Shown here: in pieces, positions 43,784 to 55,034 of the stretch
How positions within the stretch are numbered: the stretch's first letter is position 1
Layout of the letters: each line of letters opens with the position of its first letter
Assembly (NCBI RefSeq): GCF_050947875.1
Contig: NC_134571.1
Coordinates: 225,318,024-225,382,023 of the forward strand
Source: Dermacentor variabilis
Taxonomy: Eukaryota; Arthropoda; Arachnida; Ixodida; Ixodidae
Length of the DNA: 64,000 nucleotides
Reading direction: 5' to 3'
Notes under the pieces: model-generated
What the model was told of the DNA's origin: nothing
The model's database searches: none
What the model saw: the letters and a program-made list of their open reading frames with translations, nothing else
Position numbers and translations under genes: made by a program

Positions 43784-44107
43784 GTAATTCTCATTTGACC
43801 GTGTTATTGGTAATACTGCATTGAATTCTAAAGCACTGCAGTTTCATAGTGTGCCTATGTGCTTAGGCACATGTGCATAAAGTTGTGCAGATCCCATGCA
43901 CTGTGGGAATCAGTATAAGCAAAGCTTTCTGTGCTGGTTCCTTTGGTCAACGATAATTAGTGGTGATTTATGGTGAATGTTTAATTACTTCAACCTTTAG
44001 TCCAACACGAGAGTCTGGAGTTGATGTTAAAGAATACCTTGCGTACTCCACTGCTGTTTGTCTACGTGGTACACATAACGCACATGGCACATCGTATTGT
44101 GGCAGAA
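43784..44107. other. Intron, nothing recognised
   Basis: AT-rich spacer up to the SINE. Confidence 0.35.
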
Positions 44108-44343
44108 GCATTAAACTTCAATTGGATTATGGGGCTGTACATGCCAAACCGCAATCAGATTATGAGGTAGGCTGTAGTGGCGGACTCCAGATTAATTTTG
44201 ACACCGTGGTGTTGTTTAACGTGGCCCTAAATTTAAGTGGGCGAGCGTTTTTTTCTTTCGCCCCCGTCAAAGTGCGGCTGCCGCGGTCGGGGTCAGATCC
44301 ATGACCTCGAGCAATGCCATAGCCGCAAAACTACCACGGCGGG
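44108..44343 (-). repeat. tRNA-derived tick SINE, degenerate copy
   Basis: Same family as 34848-35089: TGCCAAACCGCAATCAGATT, GTAGTGGCGGACTCCAGAT, CTTTCGCCCCCGTCAAAGTG and a head remnant CTACCACGGCGGG. Inserted in intron 4 of the pseudogene, antisense to it. Confidence 0.85.
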
Positions 44344-46783
44344 CACAGAAGTGTTGATCTGACGTGGGACCGCTTCTGTCGTGTCACCAAGACCCTGCGG
44401 TGTGCTTTAATTAATGCGGCTCTGCTTCTGCACACCCTTCGTAAGTTGTCCACTAGACATATTTGCATGGTTTTATTTTTCAGATATATCAAAAGCACAC
44501 CGTACCTTGAACTTAAGCTTATCTAGTTTCCTTGCAACCGCTGTCGTGTCTAAGGACCATTTAATCGGCCGAGGAGGAAAGTTTACGCAATGGGCCTTTC
44601 CTCCTCTCTGGCTTGTGTGAGTCGGTGCAGTGCTGCTTGTCCGTGTTGCTATTGTGTGCTGCGGAACCATTTGGAGATGTTTAGCTTGTTCTCTGTGAAA
44701 TGTATGTGATGCCAGTGCATACAAGGTCGTCGAGGAACCACTGTGTAGACATTCGGCACAGCAGTAACTACAATATGCGGAAACCTCTCTTGAGTACGCA
44801 AACAAGCGACGTGCATCATCAGCCAAGGTGTGTGTACGTGCTGTGAACTGTTTTGATTACATCCATTTGCATTCGACAGAGAACCGGTGTCTGTGAATTG
44901 CCAGTGTGAATTGTAAGATCATCTCACTGTCTTATCGCTTGGTGTGGGAATTAAAACATAAATGTGCATGCTCGTGTACGGCTGACCCAATGCATCTCCG
45001 ACACGTCTAAGCGCCAATGGTTATAAAATATTTGCGTCAGTAACCGGCATCCTTCTCTTGGATTTCAAGTCTAGTAGACTTGAAATCACTGTGATGTGTC
45101 TATGCTAGCCTGCTGTCTGAGGCTGATGGCTTTTCTCAATACAGCAATCACTGCAGTTTGTAAAACTTCAGAGCCCATATAAGCTTTGTGCTTTGGCATT
45201 GTGTTTCTGCCCTGTAACACAGTAATTTCCGAAGGGGACCGAATAAAATGAATCTGGCAACTATTTGTGAGAACAGAATTTCTATAAGACAGGTGGTTGC
45301 TAGGATGAGATGAAAAAAAACAAATATAAGTTCTTATTCTCTGCTTTTGCAAGAAAAAGGGGAAATGTTTAACGCTGCAATAAAACCTGGCATGGTCATG
45401 CCTCATACTTGGACCATGTGTTATATAAAACAAAGCGATCTGTAAGCCAGCATCTACCACTGCTTCGGAAAATTACGCAGTCTGCAGATGATCACTTAAC
45501 CACTTGAAAAGTGTAATTCACATTGTACAGTATGCTGTTATTATTAACCAGAACTAGATTATTCGTGGGCAGAAACCTCGTCCAGCAAAAGAGGTATATA
45601 GCCGTGAAATCTATCTGCAGATAACAGTTTGAACGTCTGTCAAATTAAACAGCACAACTTATTCTGTAACAGAAGAGTATCCACGCATTTGGGATTGTCA
45701 TATGCTTCAGAACTCTGCATTGCTGCTAAACAATAGCTTAGAATTACAGCAAGAATGCTGCAGTAAGGTCACTTTGGTGAAACGAATTTCTAGAAATTCG
45801 AAACTGATCACCGAGGCTGATATTAGGCTCAAGCACGTGCATACATCATGCTTGGTGCTCCGTCCGCCTCAACGCTGCAGAAACTCCGGCCGTGCTGACT
45901 TCAATCGCTTCAGTACGACTCACAGAACTGTTTCCCGTGTAGCAGATGCCAGGTCATGCAAATCAGATCGCGCAAGTGCGAAAACCACCAGAAACTGCTG
46001 GCGAATGTACGCTTGGCATACAACACGGAGTGCTCGCCCAAGCCAACATGTCGACTGTCCATAGACGGTGCCACTGCATACGCAGTGTGGCAGCGCCCAT
46101 AAAAGGATGGTCTATAGTAGTAGCGTTTCCTTCCCTTCTCACGTCACCTTTTCCCTGTCGCCCCCCTTGTATTTGTATGAGAACTGTGAGTGAAGAGTGG
46201 CAAGGCTGTTATTCACTCATTTCGCGACTACGTCGGTTCTACCTATTATCTGCCTCCTCTCTTCCTCCTCTCATCCATTCTATCTAGCTGCCCTCTGGAA
46301 TTGCACTTCAGTAGAAAGGTAAGCGCATGGGGGGTCATGGATAATAACAGCTGTCAAGATGCAAATTGGCGACGTCCAGGGAGCTCCAGAGGACATTGCC
46401 ACATTTGACACGATGTTGTCTATAGGAGTTTCTCCACGTCTCTTTTCTTCTTGCCACGCTACTTCCATGCATATACACACTCTGAACCACCCCCCGACGC
46501 ATTGTGCCAGGCAGCAGTGGGAAAGTCGAAGGAAGACTCAAAGGAAACTTCGCGTTAACAAAGAACCTTAGGCGGTCACGATTAATCTGGATTACCCTAC
46601 ATTTGGCTTTCCTCATAGCCTACAGCACAGCTGGTGGATGTGAAAACCCATAAGTTAATCGCAAATTCTGCTTAATGTTAACAGAACTTAGATTAGACAA
46701 ATAATTATTGGAGTGTGTTAATGCTCTTTAGAAGTGCTGTCAAACACTTGCAACATCTTAAGGCAATGTTTTCTTTTTCATAG
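44344..46783. other. Intron of the transposase pseudogene
   Basis: 2.4 kb with no defined repeat except the perfect palindrome at 45061-45087. Confidence 0.4.
45061..45087. repeat. Perfect 27-bp palindrome with one-base centre
   Basis: GATTTCAAGTCTA, one G, then TAGACTTGAAATC: 13-bp perfect arms. No element context is seen; it resembles the templated palindromes at 12256-12296 and 17790-17815. Confidence 0.8.
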
Positions 46784-47568
46784 GCCCTCTTGAGCAATTT
46801 CGTTTGCCGCTGCAAGACATTATACGGTACAGCATTCATGACATTCAATGTCCATGCCCTACAACACTTGGCTAACTGTGCTCGCTTACTTGGACCACTG
46901 TGGGCACATTCGGCGTTTGTATTTGAGGGGGGGGGGGGAATGAAAGCATTGTGCGCCTCGTGTCAGCTGCAAACGGGCTGCCACGGCAGATAACTGAACG
47001 AGTCATCATGGCACAAAAGCTGAATCAGCTGATAGAAAGTCCCCTGTTATCTATCCGAGAAAGAGAGCTTTGTAGTGAGTTCATTGGGTCCCCACCCATA
47101 AAAAAAGCCTTAAATGTTTGCAATTTGACATTGTTGGGACAGGGAAAAGTTACAGCTCTCAGTGCTGATGAACAGGACAAACTTCACCATTCTTGTGGGA
47201 TATCCATAACAAGGGCAGTAAAGTACGAGCGTTTCATTATGAAGAAGCAAGTATTTCACAGCACTGCCTACCAAAGGGCAACAAAATCTCACACAAGGTT
47301 CATCAGAACAAACAGTGGCTGCTAGAAATGCATCGAAAAGATATTCTTTGTAAAAGAGGCAGACATTTGTGCTCTCTTCCGCAGGCCACTAATTATTGCA
47401 GATGCAACTGCAGTGCCTCCTCACATTAAGGAATGCTTCTTGTCACCGGACAGTAATTTAGATTTATTGCTTCCAGAGGAGGTGGCTGACATCTGTTTGT
47501 ATATCAATTTCACAAATGAAGGAAAAACATTAATTTGTGAGTTGCCAAACGAAATTGAAAGAGATTGA
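46784..47568 (+). pseudogene. Transposase-derived gene, exon 5 (C-terminal)
   Basis: After TTTTTCATAG the frame reads LLSNFVCRCKTLYGTAFMTF, NVHALQHLANCARLLGPLWA and FVFEG; an 11-base G run (46927-46937) then shifts the frame. Downstream continues RLVSAANGLPRQITERVIMA, a long conserved tail, a TAG at 47323-47325, and a natural-looking end LICELPNEIERD before TGA (47566-47568). The F.V..LQHL and terminal blocks are those of the family's C-terminal region, so the gene runs its whole length over 17.5 kb. Confidence 0.65.
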
Positions 47569-49804
47569 ATTTGGTTTTGAACGCATGATGAGAGAGGGCC
47601 CATAAAGGAACGAGAATTTTTCACTCAGGCAGGAGAGGGATGTTAACACCGATGCATGTCACTACGTACTCATGCTGCACTGTCGTCTCCATAGGCAAGC
47701 AGTGACCTTGTGCAAAGTGTGTCCGCTCACTACACCGCTTTCTTATAAGCCTCCATTGACTGCATCAGTTTTGCTGTGATGGACATAGCATCTGTGCGTT
47801 TAGTTCATTTCTGTCCTGAGAAATTGTTTGACATAGAAGGGATTGTTAATTTTAAATTTGCACCACAAGTTGAGGTAGTCGACCAGCATATTTACAGTGA
47901 CGTACCCAAGTAGTTATGTGATGCGGTTAGTATTGAATGCCTTACCGTGTGAATGTGCAGTGGGCTTGTGCACCACAGCAGTGCCTTTGCCCACACAGCA
48001 CTCAGCATGTGGTACTTTTTCACAAAATGTGGGACGACAACCGTACAACGTCCCTTCCCCTCAGATCTTGCCCCCTGCAACTAATTTCGAAGACTAAAGC
48101 AAGTGCGTAGCTTTTTCTATGTCATTTTTCTTTTCTGTAAAGCAGCAAATTTTTGATATTTTTAATGATTCATTCATTGTTAACAGCTTTCATTTTCGAA
48201 ATAGCAGTGCGTTTCCTATTTTCTGTTGGCAACTACTGTCATTTTTTTCCTGATTTTTAGTGTATCAATGCATGGCCACAAAAAAACTATATGAATCGTC
48301 TTATTTTTGGGTATGGAAGCCAAACGGTGTTTTTCTTGTTCTCCATGTGGTAGCTGGCATTAAGGAATGGCGCTTGCTGAGGCACAGGCTACAATGTGTT
48401 TCTGTTGAGCCGTATCCTTGCAAGGGAGGTTGGCAAAGGTTCACGTTATTACTCGCTATGATTATGACTCGCTATGATTATTTGTCTGTGACAAATCAAA
48501 GTGAAAGTTGTCCTTGGCACAAAAAGGGTTAAAAGAAAGCCTCTTTAGAATATAGAGGAGGTAAAGAGGAAAACAAATGAAGCACTGAGGGCACTCAGAG
48601 GAATGTACTGTGTCTCGGGCAAAGTTCTTTGTGGGTGAATAATATTTCGCAATGCTTCACTAAATGTGCGAATAAAAAAACAGAAATTCTAAGTCATTTT
48701 GAGTCCCGTAAATGCAGCATACTTTAGGAGGTAGGTGATAAGAATGCTAACGCAAGTGGTTGGGTAGTGCCTCTGAGCTGGCAGAACATTGTACTGAACA
48801 GTGCACACATAGTGATAACATATGATTTTACTTCATGCCATTGCAGCTTCAGCATTTCTTGTACTTTATCAGAAAATGTGGCTATGGCGCATTAGAGATA
48901 TTGAAAGCCCAGTCTAGGCCTCATCTCAAGTAGCTTTAAAAAGTTGTGTTAGAAAAAGCAGCGTGGTTAAATTAAAGTAGCCAGCATGGTGCAGGCAGAA
49001 TGAAAACATCTAGGAAATTCGAAGATTTCTCTGCAACAAAGTGAGAAAAGTATAAAGAATAACACGTAAAATCAGCAATGCCGTACAGGACGGAACAATC
49101 CTGAATAACAAGACCAGAATTCCGAAGAAATGTGGTGAAGAAATGGACATAATGGTTCATGGATTTAGAATAATTACAATTGAGAAAGTCACTGACATTC
49201 TAGCAAAGATGTCAATGATGTCAACCATCGGCTTTGACGGTTTGGCCAGGTATTGAAAAATGGTAGCTGCTGCTTAAGAAGTGAAAGCCGGCCTAGCTGA
49301 TCTTGATTCACATTGAAACTTCAGTGTAAAATGGACATGGAACAACAAACACATGGGCATTATTATCCGTGTTTGTTCTCTTTGCCCTTTTTGCACCTAA
49401 ATATCAACATGGCAGCTCTTATATTGGCAAAGAGATATTGACAACTAGCTTTGGTGGCAAGAAGGACTGTGCTCTGCCTAAGAGGTGGCAATACAGCATG
49501 CACAAATCTTTAAGCGTTAGGGCCCTGAAGGAAGACTGAGTTGCTGAGAGGGCAACATAGAGGCAACTGTCCAGGAACATTGACCTAATTTACAAATATA
49601 GCAACAGACAGAAGGATAATGAACGTGGGAATGCTAATTAGGTATTCTCTGTAAATTTTCATTGTATTCTGCATAATGTGAAAGCAGAAGAAAGAAAATT
49701 TTTATCAAGATATTGGATTGCTGGCGACAGGTGACACTTTGATATTGTTTATTAGATCAAACATATTATATGATCAAGTTATATTATATGAGGTGTATCT
49801 GTAA
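47569..49804. other. Intergenic, nothing firm
   Basis: AT-rich. A frame at 48260-48532 follows an acceptor-like TTTTTAG but lacks family motifs. The stretch near 49200-49600 may be worn LINE sequence but shows no motif I can defend. Confidence 0.35.
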
Positions 49805-50112
49805 ATGGGAAGAGAGCAGTCTGGGTCAGAGAGTAAACGGGCATAGCCGATATTCCAACAGACATTAAGAGAAAGAAATATAGCTTGGCAGGCCATGTAA
49901 TGTGTACGGCAGATAACCAGTTGACCATTGGAGTTAAAGAATATGGGTGCCAGTGGAAGTGAAGTGCAGTCGAAAATGGCAGAAAATGAGGTTGGGTGGT
50001 GAAATTAGGAAATTTGCAGCTGCCAGTTTAAGTCAGCTAGTGCAAGACGGGTAATTGGAGATCCCTTGGAGATGCCTTCGTTCTGCGGTGGGCATAAACA
50101 ATGTGCTGATAG
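49805..50112 (+). repeat. RTE-clade LINE 3' end, degenerate
   Basis: In order it keeps the RTE C-terminal words: CCAACAGACATTAAGAGAAAGA, GGCAGGCCATGTAATGTG, AGATAACCAGTTGACCATTG, CAAGACGGGTAATTGGAGAT and the tail start GTGGGCATAAACAATGTGCTGA. Decay is much stronger than in the copy at 20168-20748. Confidence 0.7.
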
Positions 50113-50617
50113 TTATGACAATTTGATTATGCGCAACAAAAAAGAAAAACATTCCTTTGTAAATAGAAGGCAGCTTTATTTCACCTATGTTAGCAAAAGT
50201 ATTTTTCTTAAGTTTTGTTCAAGCTGTCATATCTGCATTTCATTTGCTTGCATTCTAAATAGCTTGTGTTGTTGTCTGCCTGTTTTTATCCTCTTGCGTC
50301 ATTTGAGATTCATGCTCGACTGTAGGGCGAGTACTAGATACAATAATGTTTTAATGCCAAATGGCATTAAGGAGGGTATTGTATGTATGTAGGAGCACTG
50401 TAATAGTAGATATTGCCCATTGTCTTCATTCCATGATTTTTGTTTTGAACTTGTATAAAACTTTCTTTTGAAGTGCTAAAAAATTTTTGTCAGATAACAC
50501 TTTTTAAGCATGGTTGTTTCCTTGGTCCTGTAATTTCCATATGATTCACCAAGTGATATTATGAAGTGCCTGGCAGTAGAGTCATGTATGCTTTTATTCT
50601 GCTTCATCTGCTACCTG
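50113..50617. other. Intergenic, nothing recognised
   Basis: AT-rich DNA between the RTE and SINE. Confidence 0.35.
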
Positions 50618-50852
50618 CCATGATTGCTTAGTGGCTGTGGTGTTGGGCAGCTAAGCACGAGGTCACGGGATCGAATACCGGCCATGGTGGCTGCATTTCG
50701 ATGGATGTAAAGTACGAAAACACCCGTGTACTTATTAGATTTGGGTGCGCATTAAAGAACCCAAGGTGGTCCAAATTTCAGGCGTCTCCCACTATAGTGT
50801 GCCTTATAATCAGATCGTGGTTTGGCATGTAAAATGCCATAATATAATTTAA
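50618..50852 (+). repeat. tRNA-derived tick SINE
   Basis: Plus-strand copy: TTGCTTAGTGGCTGTGGTGT (A-box head), CACGAGGTCACGGGATCGAA (B-box side), body AAAACACCCGTGTACTTATT and TTATAATCAGATCGTGGTTT, tail TAATATAATTTAATTT. The first bases of the head are missing. Confidence 0.85.
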
Positions 50853-51639
50853 TTTGCTTCCTATGTTTGGTGTTCTCACGAAGCCTGCAAGGAAAGTGAA
50901 ACAACAGTTTTTTTCTCTCGCAGTTTAGTGCTATATGCGCTCCTAAATTTTGTCTTTCAGTGCAGTCATTACATTACAGCCTCTTGGAATGCTGGCATAT
51001 GAAGTTCATTTGTGCTTATCAAGTTGGAGCTTAAAGAAGTTTGTGCTATTAGCATATGAAACTTTTGCCCGATATTCAGTGCAGTCTGAAGTGCTGGCCT
51101 TCTCAATATATCTCAGTGCCATGAGGACCAGCAATGCCTCTTCCTCGGTCGCATGTCATGTGCTGTTGGTGCAAGTTTGAGAAGTGTATGAATAACACAC
51201 AATCGCATTTAGCTGCTATAGGTTCTGTCGGTAGAGGATAGTGCCAGTTCCAAGTGTGAAACATCCATGCCGAAGTTGGGAAGCATGAGAACATGACCTA
51301 AATAGATGGCCTTGACTTAGTTCTCCTAGATTTAGTGGGCTACAGTAATTCATTTGTGATGAATTGATGTTGCTTGATGCCGCTGTGTCGGCTTAAACTG
51401 CTGCCCTATAGGGTAGCAGTTTTCATGTGACAAGCCTGTCATATGCTGCTGCAACGCAGTTTACACGCTAATTACAATGAACATGCTCAAAATTTTCGGC
51501 ATTCATTTTATGGTATTTTACTTCAGTGCATGGGCACTGACAGGAGCTTACAAAATGGAATTCCATGAGAACTTTTTGCAATGTGGCAGCCTAACCCAGT
51601 TCTCTTAGTCTCACATTATGTGATCTGCACAGTGTACTT
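50853..51639 (-). other. Mostly unassigned; possible LINE RNase H remnant at 50985-51290
   Basis: On minus a broken frame reads ATEEEALLVLMALRYIEKA followed by a Ser/Tyr-rich stretch, which faintly resembles an RNase H domain of an I-clade LINE. Support is thin. Confidence 0.25.
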
Positions 51640-52030
51640 CTTGTGGGAGGGAGAGAGAGAGAAAAAATGAAAGATGTTTATTAATAAATACTTAAAGGCA
51701 ACCCCCATGGAACTTGTGGTGAAGTGCCCATATTACGTGAATTGTATCACTCAACAGGTATAGGATCAAGCTGTCGTATATAGCGTTCTGGTGGGTAGGG
51801 GTACCTCTTGGAAGGATAATCATTTAGCGTAAGAATTGAGCTATGTAGCCCAGCAAGGAAGGTCTTTTGCAGTAAGGATAGGGCAGGGAATTTCGATAGG
51901 AAATGGTGGGTTGGGGCTAGCTCATCCGTGTCGCATGTGCCACAGGTTGGGTCTAGCGGTATGTCAAGGTATTAAGATCTGAATGGTAAGCTGAATCTAC
52001 AGTTCTTGTAAAGGTTCAGTTGCAAGCATT
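51640..52030 (-). repeat. Probable LINE 3'-end remnant
   Basis: On minus a frame near 51960-51800 holds DPTCGTCDTDELAPTHHFLS, like the zinc-finger-like C-terminal end of I-type LINEs, and the 3' side ends AATAAACATCTTTCATTTTT, close to the AATAAACGTTCATTCC end of the LINE at 36311. Stops and frameshifts abound. Confidence 0.4.
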
Positions 52031-52720
52031 TCAGCGCATGGGAAACATAACAGGCCGGTCAATGTGACCAATGGTTTGCAAGTGCTACTTGCTGCTTTAC
52101 TGTGCATTGTGAGAAAACAAATCTCTGGTTCTTTTGTTTCTCTTGACAATGCATCCAAAATCGACAGATGCCGTGTTGCAGCAATTTATATTCTGCTGTT
52201 AACTTCAGCATGCACGTCTACTTTTCCGATTAAGATATTTTGTCAATTCTCAACAGTAACCATGTATTGGCACTTTCTGTGACTGAACATCAGCACCTTT
52301 AAATGCACCTAAGGTACTCTTACATGTTATTCAGTTCGCCCCCTGCAAAGCACATGATTATTGAGCCTGTTTCTCTACAGTATCTTTATCATTGCATTGT
52401 AGCATTAAGGTCTAAAACAGTTCAAAGCCTGGAACATTCCTTGTTTGCCTAAACTGAAAAGATGATATTTTACCTGTTATATGTATATTGAGTGTATGAA
52501 ATGTTGAATAAACAATGCTGACAAGATCAATCTTTCTGAACTTATTCATGGCCTAGTTGGTGTTTACTGCAAGACATGTATTTACCAAAACAAAGACGCA
52601 GCATAGAAAGGAAGATCATGGCCTCAAGTCAGCGATATTGAAGCGCACCATTCTGTTTTAAAATACGTCCACTGTTTTATTTGCTAGGGCACGTTGCCAG
52701 GTTAGTTGGTTGGTATTCAT
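52031..52720. other. Intergenic, nothing recognised
   Basis: AT-rich DNA without supported features. Confidence 0.35.
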
Positions 52721-52798
52721 GACAGGGACGAAGATTAAGAAGTGACATACGCAGTGCTATTGCGCTGTGTATGCATTTTCCTAATCTTGGTCCCTGTC
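52721..52798. repeat. 78-bp foldback hairpin, possibly two fused PLE termini
   Basis: Left arm GACAGGGACGAAGATTAAGA, then GACATACGCAGTGC; right arm, read on minus, GACAGGGACCAAGATTAGGA, then GCATACACAGCGC. The loop is about 4 bp. The arms have the word order (GACAGG.., ..CAGCGC) of the PLE 3' ends near 5465-5520 and 16500-16550. Confidence 0.6.
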
Positions 52799-54409
52799 GT
52801 ATTGCACTTTCTGACAAAAGGTGTGGTAAATAGTTTCAAACTGCACAGAACCTGAAGTGAGATTTTGGTGGAACTTAAATGACCATAATTTGTAGTGATC
52901 AAATCGAACACATTGTTTGTGGTTCATATAGGAATTGCCAAGTTTAAAACGCAAGGAAAAGTAGTGAGAAATGGGATATTGTGACACTTCACAGTGAAAC
53001 AGTGCTAGGAGCTGGATTCTTGCCACGTGACTTCCATAGTCTGCATAATATTTTAAGTGGTATTCCTTATATTTTTTAGGGGTTTGTGTTTTATTCCATG
53101 CATACTGTGATATAAAAACTTCGTGCCTAGAAGCTTTGCCGCCTATGTGGTAGCGAATGCAATGGCAAAACTGGCATTTCTCCGTTCATAGAGATGTGCA
53201 TTATGCTGTTTTGCAGTTTCTTATAAATCTAAGTTCTTAAGCGCAGTCAGGCTAAAATTCTTTGCTCCAGGTCGCTTAATTTTTCAAGAGACGATATGCT
53301 TCTGCACGGCGACATGCTGAACTGCGCGTCACCTGTCAAAGTACAGTTCACTGTAGTAAAATCATCATTTTGCATTTGAAAATGTAGCTTTTTTGTTAGA
53401 GAGCGCATAGCTTGGACTCGTATATGACCAAAGCAAAGGGGCAGGAAACCGTGAAGACACATCAATATTATTACTCCAAAAATAGTTGAATAGTTCAACG
53501 TGCATGAACCGCATAAACATTGACTTGATAAACAATATTATTTCGTATGGCTACGTCCGCTCTAGTCAGCTTCGTATTATTGCTGGTGTAAATTGCCATG
53601 GCATTTGCCTATCATTGTTTCCAGCATAGGAAACAGACATGGTTGCGATTGCATATTGAAAAATTCTGCTTAAGAATGTTCAATGTTCCTGTCACCTTTG
53701 CAGTATTGAAGAACCTTGACCAGAAGAGCCTGAACTATTAATGCATTTGAAAAAATGGGTACGACAAAACTTGCTTGTTGGTATCTTTAGTGACTGAGCA
53801 CAATTAACTCTAGAACAATTTAGTTTTAATAAGCACAAGGCAATGCACCCTCTTGTAACAGTAGTCCTGATACAGAACACTAGTGGTGATTTGTGATTAA
53901 TTGGGAGACCTTTAGCATCGGCTTGGTCACCTCGTGTACAGCAGTGTTTTGCAATTGTAGCTGTTCATTACACAACATTGAACAGCATTATTTCAGTGCT
54001 GTGATTATACCCGAGTTGGTGCTGACCCCATTTGATGAAGTCAAAGAAGATGTTGTGGGGTCGAGGTGTGTTTGTTGGGGTTAAACCAAAAGGCATGCAT
54101 GGACACGTTAACATATGTACCGCATAATACTGCTGAATCCCAAAAAGCCAGAATATCATTCTACATAAAGAAATTAGAACTATGCGGTTCAGTTTTATTT
54201 ATATCCATGAAAAATGAAAAACAGTTTTATTCATAACATAAATATGCTTAATATTCCAATTGTATGCCTTCCTGATTTATTCACAACTGAATGAACATTG
54301 AAATAGAATTCCAGCACATAAAAATGCTACTGTAGTCTTTTCAGTTATGTCTGCTTAAATTGGCATTTAAAGCAGTCAAACTTGGTGTATCAAAAATTAG
54401 TTGCTTTTT
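52799..54409. other. Intergenic, nothing recognised
   Basis: AT-rich, with no exon, SINE or LINE motif. Confidence 0.35.
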
Positions 54410-54835
54410 CCCAGATATACACTGTCACTTTTCATGCCCAGTATTTTGCTTGCTGCTACACACTGTCACCCATCACAGCCACCACTCCTTAAAGTGCACC
54501 CACCATTGTTGTTTCCGACCCACTTTCTGGCTCTAGCTATTTCCCAGCAAAGTACAATGCAGCCCACCGTCCTTCACACTATACCCACCTACTGCCCACT
54601 CCTTTCCAGCATGCCTGCAATGGTGTACACAGCATCCCACAACAGTATAACGTTACCCACCGCCCTTTACACTACACCCACCATATTGTTTGCTGCTTCA
54701 CAGCATTGCCCACCATGGTGGGCACAGCCTCCCAGCACTGCCCACTAGTTTCACCATGATTTCCATTATGCCCGATATGATTTTCATTATACCCATTATT
54801 ATTTCCAGTACCCACCATGCTACATTTTCCAATAG
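54410..54835. repeat. Cryptic CCCACC-rich minisatellite
   Basis: Words of the type CCCACC or CCCACT recur every 20-40 bp, mixed with TTTCCAGCA/TTCACACTA and TGCTGCT words (for example near 54507, 54563, 54586, 54652, 54677, 54707, 54739, 54819). The spacing is irregular and the units heavily diverged. Confidence 0.55.
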
Positions 54836-55034
54836 GCATCTAAGGACTCACTTTTCATTGACATTATTTTATAGATACATATTTTGCACCATTTACAGCG
54901 AATATTTTAGGCCAATATACAGCCACTCGATTACCGCCATATTCAACAATACTCATTGCCATCCATCACCAAATATCATGGCGCTCTTTCGACATTTCTG
55001 GTCCTCGTGCCAAGAAACAATATCCATCAATCAA
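54836..55034. other. Spacer before satellite array 2
   Basis: AT-rich; nothing recognised. Confidence 0.3.
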
